A stretch of DNA of 64,000 nucleotides from Ardenticatenaceae bacterium. GTDB taxonomy: Bacteria; Chloroflexota; Anaerolineae; Promineifilales; Promineifilaceae. Under the pieces are notes generated by a model. That model was not told the DNA's origin and searched no databases. It saw only the letters and a program-made list of their open reading frames with translations. Position numbers and translations under genes: made by a program. How positions within the stretch are numbered: position 1 is the stretch's first letter; each line of letters starts with the position of its first letter. Location of the stretch: NCBI GenBank assembly GCA_020634565.1, contig JACKBN010000001.1, forward strand, positions 558,001-622,000, read 5' to 3'. Below are positions 60,908-64,000 of the stretch, piece by piece.

Positions 60908-62059
60908 ATGACACGCTTTTGCTTGATCGGGCCGACGTACCCTTATCGGGGCGGAATTGCCCATTACACCACGCTATTGGCGCAGCACCTGCGAGAGGAG
61001 CACGAGGTGCTGCTGCTTTCATTTTCGCGCCAGTACCCAGCCTGGTTGTTCCCTGGCAAAAGCGATAAAGACCCGAGCGAACGGCCGTTGCAAACTGAAG
61101 CCCGCTACGAACTCGATCCTCTGAACCCACTCACCTGGTGGCGCACACTGCGCCTAATCCGCGAGTGGCAGCCCGATATGGTCGTGATCCCCTGGTGGCA
61201 TCCTTACTTTGCCCTGGTCTGGACGGCGCTGGGGCGCAGCATTCGGCGGTTAAGTCCACGACCTAAGTTCATTTTTATCTGCCACAACGTACGGCCGCAT
61301 GAGCAAGGTCGCCTTAGTAAATTATTGCTGCCTCGCATCCTCAAAACGGTGCTGGGGCAGGGTGATGGCTACATCGTCCATTCCCAAGCGGATCGAGCCA
61401 TCTTGCTGGAAGTGCTGCCACAGGCACAAGTAACCGTCTCCCCCTTGCCCACTTACGCTTCGCTAGGTGGTGAATCAGCCACCGAACTACCAGTGGCGCT
61501 GCCATCGGATCGGCCATTGCTGCTGTTTTGCGGGTTGGTACGGCCGTACAAAGGGCTCGACGTGCTGCTGGAGGCAATGGCGCTGCTCACCCGCCCCGTG
61601 CACCTTCTCATCGCTGGCGAGTTTTGGCAAGGGGGCCGAGCTAGTTACCAGGCGCAAATTGAACGGCTAGGCCTGGCCAAATGTGTCACCATCATTGACG
61701 ATTATCTGCCGGACGAGTTGCTGACGGCCTGCATCGACCGAGCCAACGTGGTGGTGCTGCCTTACCGCAGCGCCACGCAGAGCGCTGTAGTGCAAACGGC
61801 GTTTGGTCGGGGAAAGCCTGTCATTACTACCAATGTGGGCGGATTGGGGGAAGCGGTGGAAGACGGCCGTACCGGTCTTGTTGTCCCACCTGAAGACCCC
61901 GAATCTTTAGCCGCTGCCATTGACCATTATTTTGCGCAGGGGCTGGAGGGGATTTTTAGCGGAAATGTTGTGGTGGGAAACGCCCGTTTTTCTTGGCAGC
62001 ATCTGATCACTACCATTGAATCTATGCTGCCACAAACAAAAGGTGAGGTGGCTGCATGA
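60908..62059 (+). CDS. Glycosyltransferase family 4-type (GT-B) protein
   Basis: 383 residues from the ATG at 60908; an upstream in-frame ATG at 60851 gives an unlikely extension. GT-B features: MTRFCLIGPTYPYRGGIAHY (N-terminal glycine loop), FICHNVRPHEQGR, LLLFCGLVRPYKGLDVLLEAM and VLPYRSATQSAVVQTAFGRG followed by PVITTNVGGLGE, the donor-binding region of retaining GT4 enzymes. It probably adds a sugar to a lipid-linked surface polysaccharide. It overlaps the next gene by 4 bases. Confidence 0.92.
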   Translation: MTRFCLIGPTYPYRGGIAHYTTLLAQHLREEHEVLLLSFSRQYPAWLFPGKSDKDPSERPLQTEARYELDPLNPLTWWRTLRLIREWQPDMVVIPWWHPYFALVWTALGRSIRRLSPRPKFIFICHNVRPHEQGRLSKLLLPRILKTVLGQGDGYIVHSQADRAILLEVLPQAQVTVSPLPTYASLGGESATELPVALPSDRPLLLFCGLVRPYKGLDVLLEAMALLTRPVHLLIAGEFWQGGRASYQAQIERLGLAKCVTIIDDYLPDELLTACIDRANVVVLPYRSATQSAVVQTAFGRGKPVITTNVGGLGEAVEDGRTGLVVPPEDPESLAAAIDHYFAQGLEGIFSGNVVVGNARFSWQHLITTIESMLPQTKGEVAA

Positions 62060-62934
62060 AAGTGTCCGTCATCATCCCAAGCCTCAACTCTCCTATTCTG
62101 GACAGCGTCATCGAGAAAATCATACAACAGCCTCAATACGAAGCGGTAGGCGAAATTTTAATTGTGGGCAAAGATGATCAGCATCTACTTAAAACAGTTG
62201 ATGCACCCAAAGTACAACTAATTGAAACGCCAAAGCCGGTGAACGCGGCCAAAGCAAGAAACATTGGCATTCAGCACGCGAAACATGAATTACTGCTTTT
62301 CTTGGATAGTGACTGTTTGCCAGAACCAACCTGGCTGGATGAACATCTCCGGCTCCAAGCGCAAGGGCATCCGGTTGTTGGTGGGGGAGTCTTACCAGAA
62401 GGAACAAATTATTGGAGCTTAAGCTATAATTTAACATTGTTTCATGAATTTTTTTCAACCAATGCGGAGGGAGAAAAAAGATACCTTCCTACACTAAACT
62501 TATCGGTACAAAAGAAGGTAATCGACGAAGTTGGTTTACTAAATGAGGAGTTAAGCCGTGGGCAAGATATCGAGTGGACAACCAGAATGAAAGAGGCAGG
62601 ATTTATGCCATATTTTGCACCTCAAGCGGTGATTTTGCATCAACATTCGCGTCTGGATTTTACGGCCGTTTGGCAAGATTGCGCCCGCTCTGGTTATCAT
62701 ATGCGGCAGGTAAGAATACAATATCCTCAGCTTTTCAAAGGATCTCGGCTGTTACAAAACCGGTTATTCCTGTTGTTACTATCTCCATTTATTGCCACGG
62801 CCATCACTACTGGCATCGTCCGAAAACACTTATCCGTCTTTCACAAAAGCTGGCACACAATCCCTGCCATCTACTTTACAAAAATTGCCTGGTGTTGGGG
62901 AGCAAGTGGTATCGATATGGCCGTACGTAAATAA
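62056..62934 (+). CDS. Glycosyltransferase family 2 protein
   Basis: 292 residues with the GT-A fold: MKVSVIIPSLNSPILDSVI, NAAKARNIGIQHAKHELLLF followed by LDSDCLPEP (the metal-binding DxD), and GQDIEWTTRMKEAGF (the catalytic ED region). A hydrophobic C-terminal segment (LFLLLLSPFIATAITTGI) may hold it at the membrane. Overlapping start and stop with the upstream glycosyltransferase indicate one operon. Confidence 0.9.
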   Translation: MKVSVIIPSLNSPILDSVIEKIIQQPQYEAVGEILIVGKDDQHLLKTVDAPKVQLIETPKPVNAAKARNIGIQHAKHELLLFLDSDCLPEPTWLDEHLRLQAQGHPVVGGGVLPEGTNYWSLSYNLTLFHEFFSTNAEGEKRYLPTLNLSVQKKVIDEVGLLNEELSRGQDIEWTTRMKEAGFMPYFAPQAVILHQHSRLDFTAVWQDCARSGYHMRQVRIQYPQLFKGSRLLQNRLFLLLLSPFIATAITTGIVRKHLSVFHKSWHTIPAIYFTKIAWCWGASGIDMAVRK

Positions 62935-62939
62935 CGTCC

Positions 62940-63833
62940 ATGAACATTGATCCTTCTCTCACCTGGATTGTCATTCCAACTTACAATCGCTGCCATGATC
63001 TCGTTGAATGCTTACATAGTGTTCAGACGCTGCAAGGTGGACCTTTCCCATTACTAATTGTAGATAACGCCTCCACAGACCAAACCATTACAGAAATCCA
63101 AGCAAATTTTCCAAATGCTAAAATAATTCGGCTAAATGAAAATAAAGGCGCGGCTCAAGCAGCAAATATTGGCTTCGAATATGCTCTGCAGCATGGGGCA
63201 AAACACATTCTCCGCTTGGACTCTGACACAATTGTTGCTCCTGATTTCCTTATTGAATTGCTGTGTGAAGCAGGAAAAGACCCACAAGTTGGCATCCTAA
63301 CTGGCAAAATATTCTACTATGACGAACCTACAAAAATCTGGTCCTTAGGAGCCTTTCAAAAAAAGCTCGATCTAGGCGCTATCGAATTTGCTCGTGGCAA
63401 GCAGGATGGGCCCCAATTTGACCACCCTCAAAATGTAGATTTTGCTTGGGCAACTGGCATGCTCCTCGCTAAAAGCGTGCTGGAAGCAACCGGAGGATTT
63501 GATCCTTCATTTTTTGTCTATTATGAAGAGGCAGATCTATGCTACAGAGCCAGAGAGCATGGATTTCTCATTCGGTCAATCCCAAAAGCAAAAATGTGGC
63601 ACAAAATTGGCCAATCTTCCCGCAATTCCTGGATAGCTTCACAATGGGCACGTAGCAAAATGATCTATTTTCGCAAGCACAGCCATGGTTTACATAAAAT
63701 TCTTCTCGTTGGTTATGCATATTTTTACGCAATTATTCATGCTATTAAGCAAACAAAACAAGGTGGCAATCGCGGGCCGTTTATTTCAGCCCTCAAAGGC
63801 TTAAATCAAGGTCTTATACATCCACTTCAGTAA
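62940..63833 (+). CDS. Glycosyltransferase family 2 protein, rhamnosyltransferase-like
   Basis: 297 residues. GT-A features: TWIVIPTYNRCHDLVECLHS, LIVDNASTDQTITEIQANFP, NKGAAQAANIGFEYAL, ILRLDSDTIVAP (DxD) and DFAWATGMLLAKSVLEATGG then FDPSFFVYYEEADLCYRARE. The last pattern is typical of WbbL-like rhamnosyl- and related transferases. It starts 5 bases after the upstream stop. The base composition is more AT-rich than in the genes to the left, as is common in surface-polysaccharide loci that are exchanged between strains. Confidence 0.9.
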   Translation: MNIDPSLTWIVIPTYNRCHDLVECLHSVQTLQGGPFPLLIVDNASTDQTITEIQANFPNAKIIRLNENKGAAQAANIGFEYALQHGAKHILRLDSDTIVAPDFLIELLCEAGKDPQVGILTGKIFYYDEPTKIWSLGAFQKKLDLGAIEFARGKQDGPQFDHPQNVDFAWATGMLLAKSVLEATGGFDPSFFVYYEEADLCYRAREHGFLIRSIPKAKMWHKIGQSSRNSWIASQWARSKMIYFRKHSHGLHKILLVGYAYFYAIIHAIKQTKQGGNRGPFISALKGLNQGLIHPLQ

Positions 63834-63851
63834 TCTTTAGAGGGCAAAAGA

Positions 63852-64000
63852 ATGCAAACAGTGCTTACGCTGTTTAAGAATTCCACATTTAGCATTATCA
63901 CCAATACGCTAAACCGTATAGGCAATGCGGTTATTTTTATTCTTATTGTTCATTATCTGGGAATTGAACAAGGAGGAAGCTATACATTGGGCGTATCGTA
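63852..64000 (+). CDS. Probable polysaccharide flippase (Wzx/RfbX-like), 3' end cut by window
   Basis: The ATG at 63852 has AGAGGG upstream, and the frame stays open to the window end (49 codons). The translation starts MQTVLTLFKNSTFSIITNTL, then RIGNAVIFILIVHYLGIEQG, the pattern of the first helix of lipid-linked oligosaccharide flippases. Following three glycosyltransferases, a flippase is the expected next gene. The short visible part limits certainty. Confidence 0.6.
   Translation, partial: MQTVLTLFKNSTFSIITNTLNRIGNAVIFILIVHYLGIEQGGSYTLGVS

Overview
The window looks like a chromosomal segment of a Chloroflexota bacterium, probably of the Anaerolineae/Caldilineae/Ardenticatenia type. The reasons are large integral-membrane glycosyltransferases with beta-rich tails, PTPS-related membrane proteins, sensors built from many GAF domains of the 'YHAHIYLLDE...LPNPLLPDT' type, EAD-CHAT and GxxExxY proteins, and a complete GatCAB set. 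This assignment is inference; there is no rRNA in the window. I see no insertion sequence, phage gene or CRISPR array.

Layout. 0-7.6 kb: three large membrane proteins, two glycosyltransferase-like on + and one PTPS-related on -, all ending in the same kind of beta module. 7.7-17 kb: a selenocysteine tRNA, then mostly single genes (cupin, di-haem peroxidase lipoprotein, methyltransferase, AIM24-family protein, enoyl-CoA hydratase, GxxExxY nuclease-fold protein, CPBP-like membrane protein, MFS transporter). 17.2-20.6 kb: a polar amino acid ABC transporter whose binding protein carries two nearly identical ligand-binding domains in one chain. 20.7-25.1 kb: an EAD-CHAT caspase-like protein with its own sigma70-type promoter, a methyltransferase, and a pair made of a Fe-S PD-(D/E)XK nuclease and a THUMP-like methyltransferase.

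25.1-53.0 kb, all on -, is the most striking part. An orphan ABC-type binding lipoprotein is followed by six multidomain GAF/PAS receptors that all lack a kinase domain, then by one histidine kinase and one stand-alone receiver. Inputs differ (dCache, polytopic membrane domains, helical extracytoplasmic domains, soluble PAS/GAF arrays), while five of the six receptors end in the same short tail and the sixth in a close variant. The layout suggests many receptors feeding one kinase/receiver pair.

53.4-60.8 kb, on -, is housekeeping: peptide deformylase, gatC, a DUF218/SanA-like gene with an in-frame stop, gatA, a sugar-nucleotidyltransferase, a YciI-like protein, an aminotransferase and gatB. 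60.9-64 kb, on +, starts a surface-polysaccharide locus with three glycosyltransferases and the start of a probable flippase, cut by the window end.

Three sequence habits run through the window. The octamer palindrome ACGGCCGT occurs about 90 times (counted by eye), in genes and between them. Imperfect palindromes built from 7-9 base words sit between genes, at gene 3' ends (where they supply C-terminal residues and stop codons) and, in three places, in frame inside membrane-protein genes. Several genes have a -10-like TACAAT/TATAAT only 6-10 bases before the ATG and no Shine-Dalgarno, which suggests leaderless mRNAs.
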